Shown here in pieces: positions 23,497 to 36,060 of a stretch of 64,000 nucleotides of DNA; positions within the stretch are counted from its first letter, which is position 1, and each line of letters starts with the position of its first letter. The translations under genes were made by a program, and so were the position numbers. A model generated the notes under the pieces. That model saw only the letters and a list, made by a program, of their open reading frames with translations. It ran no database searches and was not told the origin of the DNA. The stretch is from Chrysomallon squamiferum (lineage: Eukaryota > Mollusca > Gastropoda > Neomphalida > Peltospiridae): the NCBI GenBank assembly GCA_012295275.1, contig CM022672.1, forward strand, positions 28,835,472 through 28,899,471. The letters are read 5' to 3'.

Positions 23497-24947
23497 TAGG
23501 TACCGGCAGCCTAGCTGATATAATTGGTTGAAGCTGTTAAAAGTTAAGATTTTGTCCATTTTCCTCCACTCCCAAATCCCTTCTATAAATCCTACCATAA
23601 AAAACAAATACATGTAACTAAAGATCTTTATGTGCTCTTTTAAATGGTGTTGTTGTTGATATTGTATGTTTAATCAGTTCTTTGTGCGAGAGTGTTAAAC
23701 GCTGTAGGTGTAAACAATTAACGTGGAGTAAAAAGTCCTAAAATAGGGTCGCTCTACAAACGCCTGGCTTGTTTTTGCCAAAATGGCTTCAATGTTATTT
23801 TTAGCACATCTAGCAGGGTCAAAGTTCAGTCTTTCTAACAGTGTGCATGTTGTCGTTGGCAGTGGCTTATGTCAAAAGTTGTGTCCAAAAACGTACTTTT
23901 TCATGCCTTCAAACCTGTTTTAAAAAAAACTGGCTGAAAATAAAACCTATGTTCATGGGATCAAATGAAAGATCATTCAATTATCTTTCAAACAATGTGC
24001 GACACTACAGTGTGTCGTCTTTGGCGAAAACAAGCTCCGCGTTTGAACATAGCACATGATTAGCGAAATTGCCGTAGATCTTGTGTACAGCTAGAAAGGT
24101 CTGGCGCTGTTTAAAATGATTATATTTATATGTTTTTTATATTTTTAATAACTTGTTGGTTGTTTGTTTTTCTTCAATGTTCCTACTTTTAGTGTATACA
24201 TTATAGCACGTGCATAGCGAAAATGCGTTCTGAAATAAATAAACTTAACATTGTTTTGCTGATTACTATCTTCAGTTTAAAACATCAAATGCTTGTAGAC
24301 CTTTTAAGTAACATTTATATATATATGATATATACACATCACAGTATCTTAACTTACTACCAGTTATTTAATAGAGTGAAAATTGAAGCTGCTTATGTAA
24401 ATAAAGTTGTGCTGTTCTATATAAATTGAAAAGGTAATTTTTTTTTATGGGCTTGGCAGAATTTTAATTTTTTTTTTATTACAAATGTTAAATTCAAGTA
24501 TGTCATTTGAAAGTTCTTGATAAATTGTTCACAACACAGGTTGAATTTGTCAGATGAAACAAAAACTGAAACCACAGTGTTTATTTGAACTTTTACTCAT
24601 TCTGCCACGTGTTATTTTGAAGATTTTGGCATTTTCAGCATGTTATTGTGAACACACATACAAACATACAGGTCTGAAAAAAACTGAGCTCATTTAGCCA
24701 GTTGGTATTATCACTCTTGTTGATTTTCAGCCTTTTCTGTCAATTACTTTTCAAACTACAGTTGGCCAAAGTAGCCCTTTCTGCAAATTAGCCAAAATAG
24801 GGCTAAAAAACAACCAAATACCTGTCGTACCGATTTGCATATATCTTTTTAACCGCTGGAGACACAGTCATAATTTTTTCTTTGTTTTCATTCTTTTTGC
24901 ATATTATGTGAAATTAAAGTCAGAAAATATTTCCCTGCCGGTACCTA
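23497..24947. mobile_element. Probable non-autonomous DNA transposon with 13-bp inverted termini
   Basis: The left end TAGGTACCGGCAG (23497-23509) recurs as its exact reverse complement CTGCCGGTACCTA at 24935-24947. It is flanked by CATTATT (23490-23496) and CATTATG (24948-24954), a 6-of-7 match that looks like a target-site duplication. The 1.45 kb interior has more CpG than its surroundings and no long frame. It also has an internal near-repeat (ATAGCACATGATTAGCGAAA near 24050 and ATAGCACGTGCATAGCGAAA near 24205). The termini do not clearly match a superfamily I know. Small size without a transposase suggests a non-autonomous copy. Confidence 0.6.
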
Positions 24948-24954
24948 CATTATG

Positions 24955-25799
24955 TATAAAAAAAATAATGCCAGTTCAAATTAGTTTAATTATTTTATTA
25001 CTTTTCTATTTTATATCTTTCTACACGTTAGGTTAAACCAGATATAAAACTCATAAATTGTAGATGTTTTCTGCATTGAAAGTTTTGATAAAGCAAAATA
25101 TCCCCAAAACCCTCCCAAAACAACAAAGCAAGACTGTTTTGAATTTGTGTGAGAAAGTGATAAATAGCTGAACTAACCCAGCCATTGTGAATTTTGTTTT
25201 TATATTGAAGTCCTTTTGAACATATCAATACTTGCCATAAACATTTACATGTATACTGACATTGTTTTTAACAAAACAGCAAAAACATGACAATATCATA
25301 TTTGTAGAAATTTTAAACCTATATTAACTTATTCATATTGTTTTTTAATGCCAGCTCTTTATCATTAACATTAACACTATATATTATTAAATTTCATTAA
25401 GAAGTATGTTTTGTGTGTGTGTGTGTGTGTGCATGTGCGTGCGTATTTGCCCATGTATACTTCTGTGTGTTTGTGTGTGTAAAATATTTGTTAATAGAAA
25501 AACAATCTATGTTTATGTTTAGACTATACAAATCTATATTAGTTACATGATTGTTTGCTTGTATAAATTTCAGCAACAAACTTTGTCAGAGATTACTAAC
25601 ATCAGACTGTTTACTACTTTTTATTTTATAGTTTAATTTCATAATTTACATCCTTTTATTCTGTAGTAGGAAACCTAAAAAGGATTATCAAAATTATTTT
25701 GGTATTAGAACTTTTTAATAAACAGTGAAAACAGTAGCCATATAATACATAGTAAAAGAAGAAAACTAATACTAGTTATTTTAAATATTGAATTCTTAC

Positions 25800-25843
<44 letters not shown>

Positions 25844-28126
25844 AATACTAAAACAGATTGGGCATCAGAATTAGACTTCACTTGTTGGATCCTGGTGATC
25901 TTATTGTTGTTGGAAAACTTTTCTATTTAATTCAGAACCAGGCTCCTAAAATTTGTTAAATGCTTTATCACTAATTATAGAAATTAATTTCTGTGGTTTT
26001 TTTCCATCTAAAAAAGTGAGACGGTGTTGGAGATTATTAAGATTGGTAATTGATTTTATTTTGGCTACAGCGGACAATATAAATAAAACGAACAGCATTT
26101 TATTCAAAACCAACTAAAATATATGAACAAGCAATCAACAACAAAGTATATGGGTTGCCTAAAAACATTGATTTCAGTTCATCATGTTCTGATCTCATGT
26201 TCAGATAGCTTTCATGACAACTGAAAGGTGTACATTTTCTAATATACATTGTACCTTTTAATTTATAGATTTGCCTTAAACTGCATCAAATTTTAATTGA
26301 GTATGTATATTTTCATATTACTAAAAGCATTATGCATAAATCCAGAGTATATTTTGAGGAACAATGTTTAATTATTATCTTTGACTTGTTTTTCTTTTTT
26401 TTCTAATTTTAATGTCAGTTGTCCACTGTGAAAACTGTTAATGGCATACCTAGATATAACACAGATATATTAATATTTTTTATTTATTTATTTTTTAAAT
26501 ATAATGTTGAATTAGGCAAGAGCAAGATACAAATCTTGAATTTACTGGACTGTTTTACAATCAGTGGTCTTGGGCAGTAGACCACAGTATGGTAGAAAGC
26601 ATGCAAGTCATGTTAATTTATGTGAAAAACTGATATACAGTTTCAAACTGATATTTATGAATGGTAACAAAAATTATTAATGCAAATACTGCTCTGACAG
26701 ATAATGATATAGGCACAAACTAGGATATTTTACTACTTGTGCCTGTTCCTTTCAGGTCAGGGCCTGGAAACCCACTTGAAAATTATTATACTGGTTATTA
26801 AATATAATTTTGGCAATAAAAATCATTACTAATATAAAGGGGTTTTTTTTCTTGTATTTTTGTAATACTGGAATTTATAATTAGGAAGACAACCTTATTT
26901 TCTAAAGACTGTCTTGAAATTGCATATAAAGATTTTATTAGAAATATGGAGAGGGACAAATAAACATTTCAGCTTTTAATAAATTCAGTGGTACATTGAG
27001 TTATAATGCTAGCAAGACTTGCAAATGTAATTTCTGTGCACAGTAGTGCATATTACAAGAAAAGGTTTTTTAAGAAAAGTATTATACCCAGGCATACTTT
27101 CTGTTTTAAACTGACAGTATTATTTCATTCTTTCTTTTTTCTTCCATATAACAAAAATAAAAACAAAAAAAAAAACAACTTTCCAGTTGGTTAAATATAA
27201 ATTAAAATTGAAATTGGTTCTAGCAAATATTTTAAAATTAACATTGGTGTGCCAGTTTTTATTGGAACTAAATGAACATTTCAAATTTGATCTCGAAAGG
27301 TACTGAGACATCAAAAAAAAAAAAAACTTATTTTCCCAAAGTATCAGTCATCAGTGATTTGCCCTTGATGGCAATGTCACATTTGTTAAAAGCAAAACAC
27401 AACAACAAAAAAGGAACATTAATAATAAAGCATTACATATATCAAAGATAATATTGTAACAGTGGTTATTGTTACTTCAGTACAGTGTCACTTGCCAGTT
27501 TAATAAGGCAAAAACAAAACACACTGTGTTCCTTAAAAGTTAAATATGCATTAAAAATAGTATAATCATTTAGATGACTGATTGATTTTTTATTAAGGAT
27601 GCACTTATTAATCTACTGCAGATCATCTGAGAACACTTTAAACTTTTAAAAAAAAGCAGTTAAAAAAAATAATTATATCCTTATATTTTATGTTACCAGT
27701 ATTATTATAGGTAGAAAATACGTTGATTAAAATAAATTTTAAATTTCTCTTGAGAAGACTGACTGGATTAGTCCGCAATTTGGATTTATTGTGTATATTT
27801 AATACAGCAGAAATTATTTATATTTGAAACGTTTTACCAATCAATGCAAATTTGCTTTAGTTAGAAAAAAACAAACTTTCTTCAACAAAGATTCAGACTT
27901 GTTATGTTGAATAGATCTGTTCTTCTATTACACAAAGAAAAAACAAATGTCTGTTGGTGTATTTTAAAACTGTATATATGTATCATGGTCAACCTAGTTA
28001 AAACCTTGTCTATACATCTACACAGAAAATTAATAATTAGTAATAACTAATGTTATTCTTATTTTATATTATTAGACATTTGCAGTAGAATTAATAAAAG
28101 CTTTAAGACATTCTTGTTGTTTTCAG
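24955..28126. other. Rest of gene B long intron before the exon array
   Basis: AT-rich, with a (GT)n tract at about 25410-25435 and a (TA)n tract at 25801-25838. No finger or other coding exon was recognised on either strand. Confidence 0.55.
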
Positions 28127-28483
28127 CAGAATACCAGTCATCCATATACGGACATAAAATCATTTCACCAGTCTCTATCAAGGAAACCACTGCATGTTTG
28201 CAATAAACCATTAAATGAGAAAAAACGACAAGTACCTCATAAATTTCATCAGTGTGATCTTTGTGACTACAAGAGCCTCTACAGGACCAATCTTTCACGC
28301 CACAGAGGCAGTCATTTTGGCATTTCTTTTCAATGCCCCTTTTGTCCAAAGCAGTCAAAAGATAAATATGAACATGCTTATCACTTGAAAGGACATGCTG
28401 GACAACTTAGCTGTCCTACCTGTGGGAAACAGTATCATTCCCTTCCAGGATTAAATCATCACAAACGTACTTACAAACATTAG
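28127..28483 (+). CDS. Array exon 1: three C2H2 fingers
   Basis: The acceptor TTGTTGTTTTCAG is followed by a second CAG (NAGNAG), so the exon may begin at 28127 or 28130, both in phase 0. It encodes 118 residues to TAG 28481 and has no internal start codon, so it can only be translated as a spliced exon. Fingers: C43-C46-H59-H63, C70-C73-H86-H90, C96-C99-H112-H118. Unlike later exons it has HLKGHAGQLSC before finger 3, and finger 2 lacks the usual aromatic after CPK (CPKQSKDKY). It ends HHKRTYKH, nearly the same as exon 2, its closest relative. An AATAAA lies at 28937-28942. Confidence 0.85.
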   Translation, partial: QNTSHPYTDIKSFHQSLSRKPLHVCNKPLNEKKRQVPHKFHQCDLCDYKSLYRTNLSRHRGSHFGISFQCPFCPKQSKDKYEHAYHLKGHAGQLSCPTCGKQYHSLPGLNHHKRTYKH

Positions 28484-29088
28484 TTACAAATTAAATTTCC
28501 CTGGAAAGCTGAGGGTATGCCTTTAGTAAAGCAATGTTTGTTTGTCCAAACAGTAAATCATTTAATGGGTTTTTGATTTTTATATATAAAAAAATTGTTT
28601 AATCTCTTTGTACCATTATTTTCTGAAAAATTGCTTAAAACAAAGTACATATATATTTTTATTATATATATATATATATATATTTTTGTTTTTTCATCAT
28701 GAATCATAAGTAGTTTTTAGTTAGGACTGTAAATTTGTCTAAGCATTACAATTAAACAGATTGATAGCCTTAGGCTTTAATTATTTTTTCAACTGAAAGT
28801 ATGATTCAAAAGTTTAATTGTCAGTTACTGAAAAAGAAAATGTGTGATTAAATTATAACAGAAGAAAACTGAATTATATTTAATTTAGTAGTGTTGCATT
28901 AAATTTAGGCATGAAATATTTAAAAAGCTATAAAGTAATAAAAATTCCTGATGTATAATCATTCAGTGGTGGTTTTTTTTGTATTGTTTCTTGTTGCATA
29001 TCACTTCTTTTTTTCTGTTGTATATAATTTAAATTTGACAAATTTGACAACACAAGAAAGTTAAAAACCAATTTTCATTTATCTTCAG

Positions 29089-29424
29089 AAAACCAAACTG
29101 CATCATAAGGCTTATAGCATCAGGCCAAGAGCAAAGGAAGCAAATCAATATGGCACTAATTCTTTTAGAAGTACCAAAAAAATAATGAAATGTGATCAGT
29201 GTGATTATACAACATTATATCTGACCAACCTGAAAAGACATAGGAGTGCTCACTTAGGAGAATATTTTCCTTGTAGTCTCTGTCATAAGGTTATGAAGGA
29301 CAAATATGAATTGAATTCACATCTGAAAGGACATGCTGGATTGCTGACTTGTAGAACTTGTGGAAAACAATACACATCTCTCAGTGGATTGAATTGTCAC
29401 AAACGTACCTATAAACATGTGTAA
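29089..29424 (+). CDS. Array exon 2: three C2H2 fingers
   Basis: The acceptor TTTATCTTCAG opens AAA ACC AAA in phase 0; 111 residues to TAA 29422. A basic linker (HHKAYSIRPRAKEA) precedes the fingers C35-C38-H51-H55, C62-C65-H78-H82 and C88-C91-H104-H110. It shares the SL.GLN.HKRTYKH ending and the DKYE finger-2 core with exon 1, so the two probably arose by a local duplication. AATAAA at 29460-29465 is only 36 bases after the stop, giving a very compact 3' UTR. Confidence 0.85.
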   Translation, partial: KTKLHHKAYSIRPRAKEANQYGTNSFRSTKKIMKCDQCDYTTLYLTNLKRHRSAHLGEYFPCSLCHKVMKDKYELNSHLKGHAGLLTCRTCGKQYTSLSGLNCHKRTYKHV

Positions 29425-30588
29425 AATGTTTGTTGTTATTAGTCACACCTAATTACTTAAATAAACTGAGTTTATCATATATTTATTTTTATCAGATGTT
29501 TACCATTTAGTGTGGTTCTTGAAGGAAGTATGATGGTGAAAGTTTATTTTAAAAATACTAGATTAAAAACTAACCTTTTATTTTCTCAAGATATATTTCA
29601 TATTTTAAGGTGCATTGTTATTCATCAAAAATTCATTCAATGCAGTTATTAATTATTTCCCATTAAATTAGTATTTTGACAGAAAGTAATGGTTTTCTCC
29701 TGTTTTAATATATTTTTTAAAAAAGTCTTAATCATTTTATGTTGCATTTCAATTTAATATTTATGAATTAGACAGCTCTAATAATGTTAGAGGATTGATT
29801 GATTCTGTAAAACATTCTCAGGATTTTTACATTTAAGTGAAAATATTTGGTGTTGAGTAAGATCTACCAACTTGAAACTGTCGTTATCTTTACAGGAACC
29901 AAAATAGGCAGAGTGGCATACAGTTGTCAGTTTTTGCTGAAATTTTGTTTTGTCACCATGACAGATGCTTTTAAAATAACAAATATATTTATGAAATAAA
30001 ACAGGAAAGAAGTTCCTTGTAATCAAAATAGATATCATCAGATAATCTGGTAAGTTAGGTGTCACACAGAATTAAAACAAAAGATTGAATATGCAAATAC
30101 TTTTGTAAAACAGTTGGACAACAACAACTGTGAAATTGTTGCCTTACAGCCAAATTTAACATTTCAGAATCTTTGACCAGCTTGTCATAAGCTGACATAA
30201 TTCTACCATTCATAAATATATATATTTTATTTTTTTAATTTTTTTAATAACTTACAGCAAACTAATCCTGAGATTGACTGGGTTTTTTTTATTTTTGTTT
30301 TTGTGGCTACAAAAAATGTTCTTTCTGTTAATCTCATCCAAAAGCACCAGATTAAACAGGTTAATTGAAGTGTTTGTGACTTAGTTAATCTTACTGAAGA
30401 TGTCTGTACCTCTGTTTTTAAATCAAGAAGTACACAATACATTTGTTGTTATAAAAGTAATATTTTTAGAGGGAAGTTGCTGACATTAATTTAAAGATAT
30501 TAATTTCATGATTTATTAATGAAAAACAAAACAAAAAAAACAACAACAATTTATAGCTTACTGTATTAATTACTCCTTATTTCTGCAG
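29425..30588. other. Gap between array exons 2 and 3
   Basis: No finger remnant seen. Positions 30360-30530 resemble 690-850 (shared GACTTAGTTAATCTTA-type core and TTAATTTCATGATTTA), a diverged dispersed repeat. Confidence 0.45.
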
Positions 30589-30921
30589 AGTTCAATTGCC
30601 CCCGCTCCTGAAAGGAGTATTTTGCAATTTGGTGTGAAAGCAGGGGTTGATATGATGTCCACGTCAGGCTTGCAGAAGAAAGTCTACAATTGTGAAGACT
30701 GTGATTATCAAACATATCGTTTATCTAATTACCAGGATCATAGAAGAAAACATACTGGGGATTACTTTCGATGCAGTGTCTGCCCATGCCAATTTTCAAA
30801 CAGGTCAAATTTCAGGAATCATATGAAGGGCCATGCGGGTTTGCTGAAGTGTGAATCTTGTGGCAAAATGTATACTTCATTAGCTGGGCTGTTGAATCAC
30901 AGAAAATGTAAATGTGTTTGA
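30589..30921 (+). CDS. Array exon 3: C2H2-C2H2-C2HC fingers
   Basis: The acceptor TTATTTCTGCAG opens AGT TCA ATT in phase 0; 110 residues to TGA. Linker of about 33 residues, then C35-C38-H51-H55, C62-C65-H78-H82 and a third finger C88-C91-H104 whose last ligand must be C107 or C109 (HRKCKCV), a C2HC form. Finger 2 has an extra cysteine (CPCQF). It is the first member of the block with an S-N-Y/F finger-2 helix that continues to exon 8. AATAAA at 30944-30949. Confidence 0.86.
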   Translation, partial: SSIAPAPERSILQFGVKAGVDMMSTSGLQKKVYNCEDCDYQTYRLSNYQDHRRKHTGDYFRCSVCPCQFSNRSNFRNHMKGHAGLLKCESCGKMYTSLAGLLNHRKCKCV

Positions 30922-32639
30922 CATTCAGTAACTTTTGTGAAAAAATAAATGCCCAAAGAGTTTTTAATTTTAATTTTATTTTTAAATTCATGACCATAGA
31001 TCAGTGAAAATATTGACAGATTTTATATACAATACAAGTTCTTAAATGGGCATGTGTATCAGAGTTCTGTAATTATGTTGTGGATTTAAATATGGTTTGT
31101 CTCATGATCAAAACAATCTTGATAAATATTAGATAAAATAATGCTAGTTGAATATAAAAATATATGTAACATAATTCATGCAATTATTAATTCAAATGAT
31201 ATTTTTCATTGTTTAATGAAAACTGTTAATAATAAAAAAAAGAGGAAATAAATGAAAAATTATAACTTATCCACTTTAATATTCCCCTCTCAGTTAAAAT
31301 TGTTAATAGGTACACTTCTTTACAGTTTTCATGTTCATGCATTTCTGAAATAGTTGTTTCATGCATGTTAAAAATCAGCCTTTCATCATATTTCTATTCA
31401 GAAAAGCCAAACAAAAATGTATAGCTTCTTAATCTGCCCTTGCAAATAGACCTTGATTTCTAATATTGCACAATTCAGCATGTCTTTTACAGATAAAATA
31501 TTTTTTGCTTACCACATCATTATATCTATTCAAAATGGATAAATATGACCATGAGAAATTTGAAATGATTTTATTTTTTAATATTTTTGTATAGTTTCTT
31601 GTACCATATTAAACAAAATATACTACATGTTAAGTTAAAAAAAAACATAGTACTTGATAAACTGTGTTAAACAGAAAAACATTAACTGAAACCATGTAAA
31701 GTGGGAGATTGCTATATTACCATAAAATTCATTATCCTTACAATAAAACATAATATATATTCTGGTTAAGAGAAAAAGAAAAAGTCAAAAATGCTCTCTT
31801 AAAATAAATGAAGTGAAATTTTTATTTTAAATTTTTTTTTATTTTTTTTTTATTATTTTTTTTTTTGATAGTAATTGTTTTACAAGTTGTAGCAGTAATA
31901 CAATTTTTATTATTATTTTAAATTAAATTGATTTATGATAGCTGTTACTTTTAAAGCTGTGATTATATTATCATAACAAGGAAGAAAACCTTAAAACAAC
32001 AAAAACTACTTTTATATGTGGTATTCTTCAAGTTTATTCAGTTGTTAAAAATAATTAAAAATAAATTGTGGGATCATTATTATTGTATTAATATTTTAAT
32101 ATACTCTTGTCTACAAAATCAACAAATTGTCTATTCTATTAGTAAACTGAGCTGTCTTTGGTCTATCCTATTAATTTTAGACAATGATACACATTTATGA
32201 TATTCATTCAGCTTTCTTGACTGAAATAGTTTATAAAAACATTTAAAACTCACACACATACACAAAATGTTAAGAAAATTTAGAGGAAATGTTGTAAAGG
32301 CATTGTTTATCAGATGTAGTGTCTTGGCTTGAATTCACTAATAATATTGGAGTTTGTAATAGTTAAAATAATCAGGTAAAAAAATAAAGCATTTAAGATA
32401 CAAGATTTTTGTTGTGTTTATAAAATTTCTGTTTCATGTAAAATAATAATCTTATGAAGTATTTGTGTCATAGATGTTTGTCAGTGACACATAACAAAAA
32501 TGCTTTAAGAAATCACCTAGACACTTTCTAAAAATATGTCCTTCTTTCTACAAGAGAGTAATTTTCAAATTGACAAATCAGGCTGTTCCTTTTTTGAAAG
32601 ACTCTACTTAAATGAGGTTAATATAAAGTATGTTACCCA
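30922..32639. other. Gap between array exon 3 and the relict exons
   Basis: AT-rich, with T-runs around 31830-31866. The frame at 32018-32200 is low-complexity and unsupported. Nothing else seen. Confidence 0.5.
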
Positions 32640-32800
32640 ACCCATTTAATAGATCAAAAGAAAATGCAGATAGGGCAGATATTAAATGTGAAATCTGTCC
32701 CAAGAAGTTTTGCTGTTAGATCAGATAAAGTCACATGCTGGATTGCTAGACTTTCGAGAATTAGATTATTTGCATGTTGCAAGTAAAAACACAAGAATAT
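32640..32800 (+). pseudogene. Relict array exon (decayed C2H2 fingers)
   Basis: In one frame the sequence reads RADIKCEICPKKFCC, matching the finger-2 start of array exons (ADYIKCPLCPRQF in exon 4). It then hits a stop, and after a frameshift reads KSHAGLLDFRELDYLHV, the remnant of the invariant HAGLL linker and finger 3. No intact finger remains. Confidence 0.6.
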
Positions 32801-33003
32801 ATTAAATTACTTGGAAACATTTCATTTTATAAGATTCAATTTGCATATGCTGTGTAATGCTGATGAAACACTCTTAAATGTGGTGCTTCGTTCCAGCTTT
32901 ACTTTAAATACTTCAAAGAAATGGCTGACTGGTGTTTATAGAGTTGAAAATAGATCCTTTTCACAACACCTTCTTGTACTACCTCCATGATCTGAAAATG
33001 AGT

Positions 33004-33147
33004 CATAACAGAAGAATTCTGGGCAAAGAAATAAAAAATGTCATTGTTGTAGGAGTCCATACAGTGCCAGATTTCATGGATCATAGAAAGATTAAATCAA
33101 AAGATTATCACAGATATAATAGTCTGTTGAAGTCATTTTGCTGGTGA
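33004..33147 (+). pseudogene. Second relict array exon
   Basis: The frame reads GVHTVPDFMDHRKIKSKDYH...LLKSFCW. The spacing and words match the end of finger 1 and start of finger 2 of exon 6 (SKFRDHRRIHTKDYIQCELCPRHFCS), but the metal-binding cysteines are gone. It lies between exons 3 and 4, beside the relict at 32640. Confidence 0.45.
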
Positions 33148-33890
33148 ATCAAATACCACAAACAGCTTGTCTTGGGTGTTCTTGCTTGGCCAAAAAAGAA
33201 TGCATATTTATGACACTGTTTAAAAGGGTAATTTAAATATTTGTAATATGCATCTGTTCCTTAGTGAAAACATTTCCCCTTTTTGACATTTACAGATGCT
33301 TTTTATACCTCTCTAAATATAGTGAATTAATCATATATTTTATTTTTATTAGAACACATAAAACTCAAAGATTGTTATTGTTTTTCTTTTGAATCAACTT
33401 CCACGAGATTTAATTTTTTGTTTACATGGAGAATTAAGGACGTGATCATTCCAGTACTCTCCATAAACATTATGCATTAAGACCTGGCTAGTAAAATAGG
33501 TTAATTGAATATTTTTTAAGTGTCATATTCATAACAGAATATTACTTAATACTGTTGAATATAAACAAGAAATCTTGTACAACAGCTTTGGAAAGGATAA
33601 TAAAATTATAAATATCCTATAGAGGATTCATCAGAATTTCAGACTTTAAGGCTGATTTTACTGTCAAAAGTGGGTTTAATCAAGGAAGCACATTATACCA
33701 TATGTGAAGATTGAGTTAAAATATTTCTGAAAGGCTTCACAAATCAAATTTATGAACTAAGAATTCAGTAAAGAAATGATTGTCATTGGAAGAGTATATC
33801 ATTCAGATTCAGTTAAATTTTATTTATTTATTTAATATTTATTTTAAACAAAAAAGCTCTTGTTAAAATATATTCTCCTTATCTCCACAG

Positions 33891-34253
33891 GATATGAATG
33901 TGTTTGATTATCATCATATGAAGAAACTGCAATTCCATAGAACACAAATTTCAAGCACTATAGAGACTGCTTCTAGTAATGCTACAGTACGGAAGAAAAA
34001 GCAATATAAGTGTCATGAGTGTAATTACAAGACGTGCTATTTACAAAACTATCAAGATCACAAAAGAACACACACTGCAGATTACATCAAATGTCCCTTG
34101 TGTCCAAGGCAATTTGCAGGCAAATCAAACTATACCAATCATTTAAAAGGACATGCTGGTCTGCTCCGATGTTCAACATGTGGTAGAAGTTACTCATCAC
34201 TGGGCGGGCTAAGTCACCATAGGAAGACTAATAAATGCAGTTCATTTATTTAG
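33891..34253 (+). CDS. Array exon 4: three fingers, last one C2HC
   Basis: The acceptor CTTATCTCCACAG opens GAT ATG AAT in phase 0; 120 residues to TAG. Linker of about 38 residues ends in a basic run (RKKKQYK). Fingers C41-C44-H57-H61, C68-C71-H84-H88, then C94-C97-H110-C116. The finger 1-2 linker is TADY rather than TGEK. AATAAA at 34569-34574. Confidence 0.87.
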   Translation, partial: DMNVFDYHHMKKLQFHRTQISSTIETASSNATVRKKKQYKCHECNYKTCYLQNYQDHKRTHTADYIKCPLCPRQFAGKSNYTNHLKGHAGLLRCSTCGRSYSSLGGLSHHRKTNKCSSFI

Positions 34254-35423
34254 TTTCATAAACAGCTCCTGGCACTAATATATAAATGTTTGTCAACAGA
34301 TTTGTGTTTTTGAAGAGATTAGCACAGAATGTGTTAATGGTTTGGTTTTAAGAAACAAAGCTTCTTTGATAAAGTGACAAAAAAGTTTTCTTCTGAAAAA
34401 AATATACATCAAAAATGAATATTTTTTGGTGTTTGTTTGTTTGTTTATTTATTTATTTACTTAACACAGATAACAAAAAGATATTTTGGTTTGTTCTGAT
34501 TTCTTGCACACTGACAGTTGATCCCAGATATAAGCTTGCCAACAAAACTGCAATTAATGTCACTGCACAATAAAACAGTATTATAGTGTAGCAGTTTACT
34601 ATGAACTTGATAAAGATTATTATTTTGCTAAAAATGTACTTTTTTAAAATTCTCAGTGCCTAATAGAATGTTTTTATTTATATTTAAAGAACCTACTTTT
34701 GACAAATTTAAAATGTATTCTATAGGTACACTGATGGACATATTACATGTAATGAACTGAAAAATCACTAATTTGTTGCCACTGATTAATATTGCGGTAA
34801 TTGTTGATGTAACAATTACAAAATTTGCCAAATTTATGAAAATTGCATCTGGTTAAAACTGCAAAGTTAATTGCTCATACGCTTTATGTATTTCTTTAAT
34901 TAAGCTTTTAATTTGAAAATAAACCTTAATTATTCATATTTACTGCAACTTTTTCTGTGAGTTTCCATTATAAAATAAAAAAAGACATAAATCTTTGTTG
35001 TGTGCTCTGTTTTGTTTTGTCATGGCATACTTTAGTTTTGGTATAGTTATGTTCTATATGATTTTTTCAATGCAAATGCATATTATACCCTAATTTCTAT
35101 AGAGTTTTTCAGTGGGCTTATGATTAATAGAGACATTTGTTTTATTTTTCAAGATATCATAAATGTATATTTAGTATTATATTTTTGTAATTACTGTGGT
35201 TAAACCCATTTTAATGCAAAAATAATTCTGTTTCTAAGAAAATAAACCCATTGTAATCACCTGTTATCTTCACATTTCTTTTATATGAACATTATTCACA
35301 GTCCATGTGCAGAAAATAGTTTTAAACATTTCTTATTCTGAGAAATAAGGAGGATTTAGATCAAATGCTGTTTATTTCCATATTTCTCATAGGTTTTAAA
35401 ATTTGCCCTCCTTATCTTCACAG
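34254..35423. other. Gap between array exons 4 and 5
   Basis: Probable 3' UTR of exon 4 followed by AT-rich intron; no finger remnant seen. Confidence 0.5.
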
Positions 35424-35780
35424 GATACAAGACAACATACTCCTAATGAATTGAAGAACTTGCAATCTGATAGAAGTATAAGTATTTCATCACGTTTCAT
35501 GTCATCAAAAATGCCTTCAGCCCAACGGAAGATTCACAAATGTCAATATTGTAATTACCAATCTTCCAACTTGTCAAACTTCAAGGATCACTGGAGAAGA
35601 CACACTGGTGATTACTTCAAATGCAATCTCTGTGCAAAGCAATTTCCCAGCAAAGCTAATTATATCAACCACATGAAGGGACATGCAGGCCTGCTGAAAT
35701 GTGTTGCTTGCAGTAAGAATTATTCAACTCTTGGTGGGCTTATTGCTCATCAGAAAAGACATAAATGTGAAGCTCTTTAA
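35424..35780 (+). CDS. Array exon 5: three C2H2 fingers
   Basis: The acceptor CCTTATCTTCACAG opens GAT ACA AGA in phase 0; 118 residues to TAA. Ser-rich linker with a basic end (AQRKIHK). Fingers C40-C43-H56-H60, C67-C70-H83-H87, C93-C96-H109-H113. Finger 1 helix LSNFKD and finger 2 core KANYIN place it with exons 3-8. The 3' flank holds a 43-bp tandem duplication (35975-36060). No canonical AATAAA was found before the next exon, only an ATTAAA near 36212. Confidence 0.87.
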   Translation, partial: DTRQHTPNELKNLQSDRSISISSRFMSSKMPSAQRKIHKCQYCNYQSSNLSNFKDHWRRHTGDYFKCNLCAKQFPSKANYINHMKGHAGLLKCVACSKNYSTLGGLIAHQKRHKCEAL

Positions 35781-35974
35781 CAAGACATACTTGAAAATGT
35801 TACTTCAGATACATTCTGCACGAGAAAAGGAAATTCCGTTACAACTTAAAGGGACAGATGAATAGATACTGACATTTGTGTTAAACCTATGGCAAGTAAC
35901 AATATATCTATTATTCCATCCAGCAAGAAGGTTTAGTCCCATTTTGTAAACAAAAATTTGGAAACATATTTTTG

Positions 35975-36060
35975 TACTCTACATTCCAGTACAGGTTCCA
36001 GTACATACTGGTCTCAGTACTCTACATTCCAATACACATTCCAGTAAATACTGGTCTAAA
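35975..36060. repeat. Two 43-bp tandem copies
   Basis: Units 35975-36017 and 36018-36060 both start TACTCTACATTCCA and run through ACTGGTCT, with a few differences. Confidence 0.8.
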
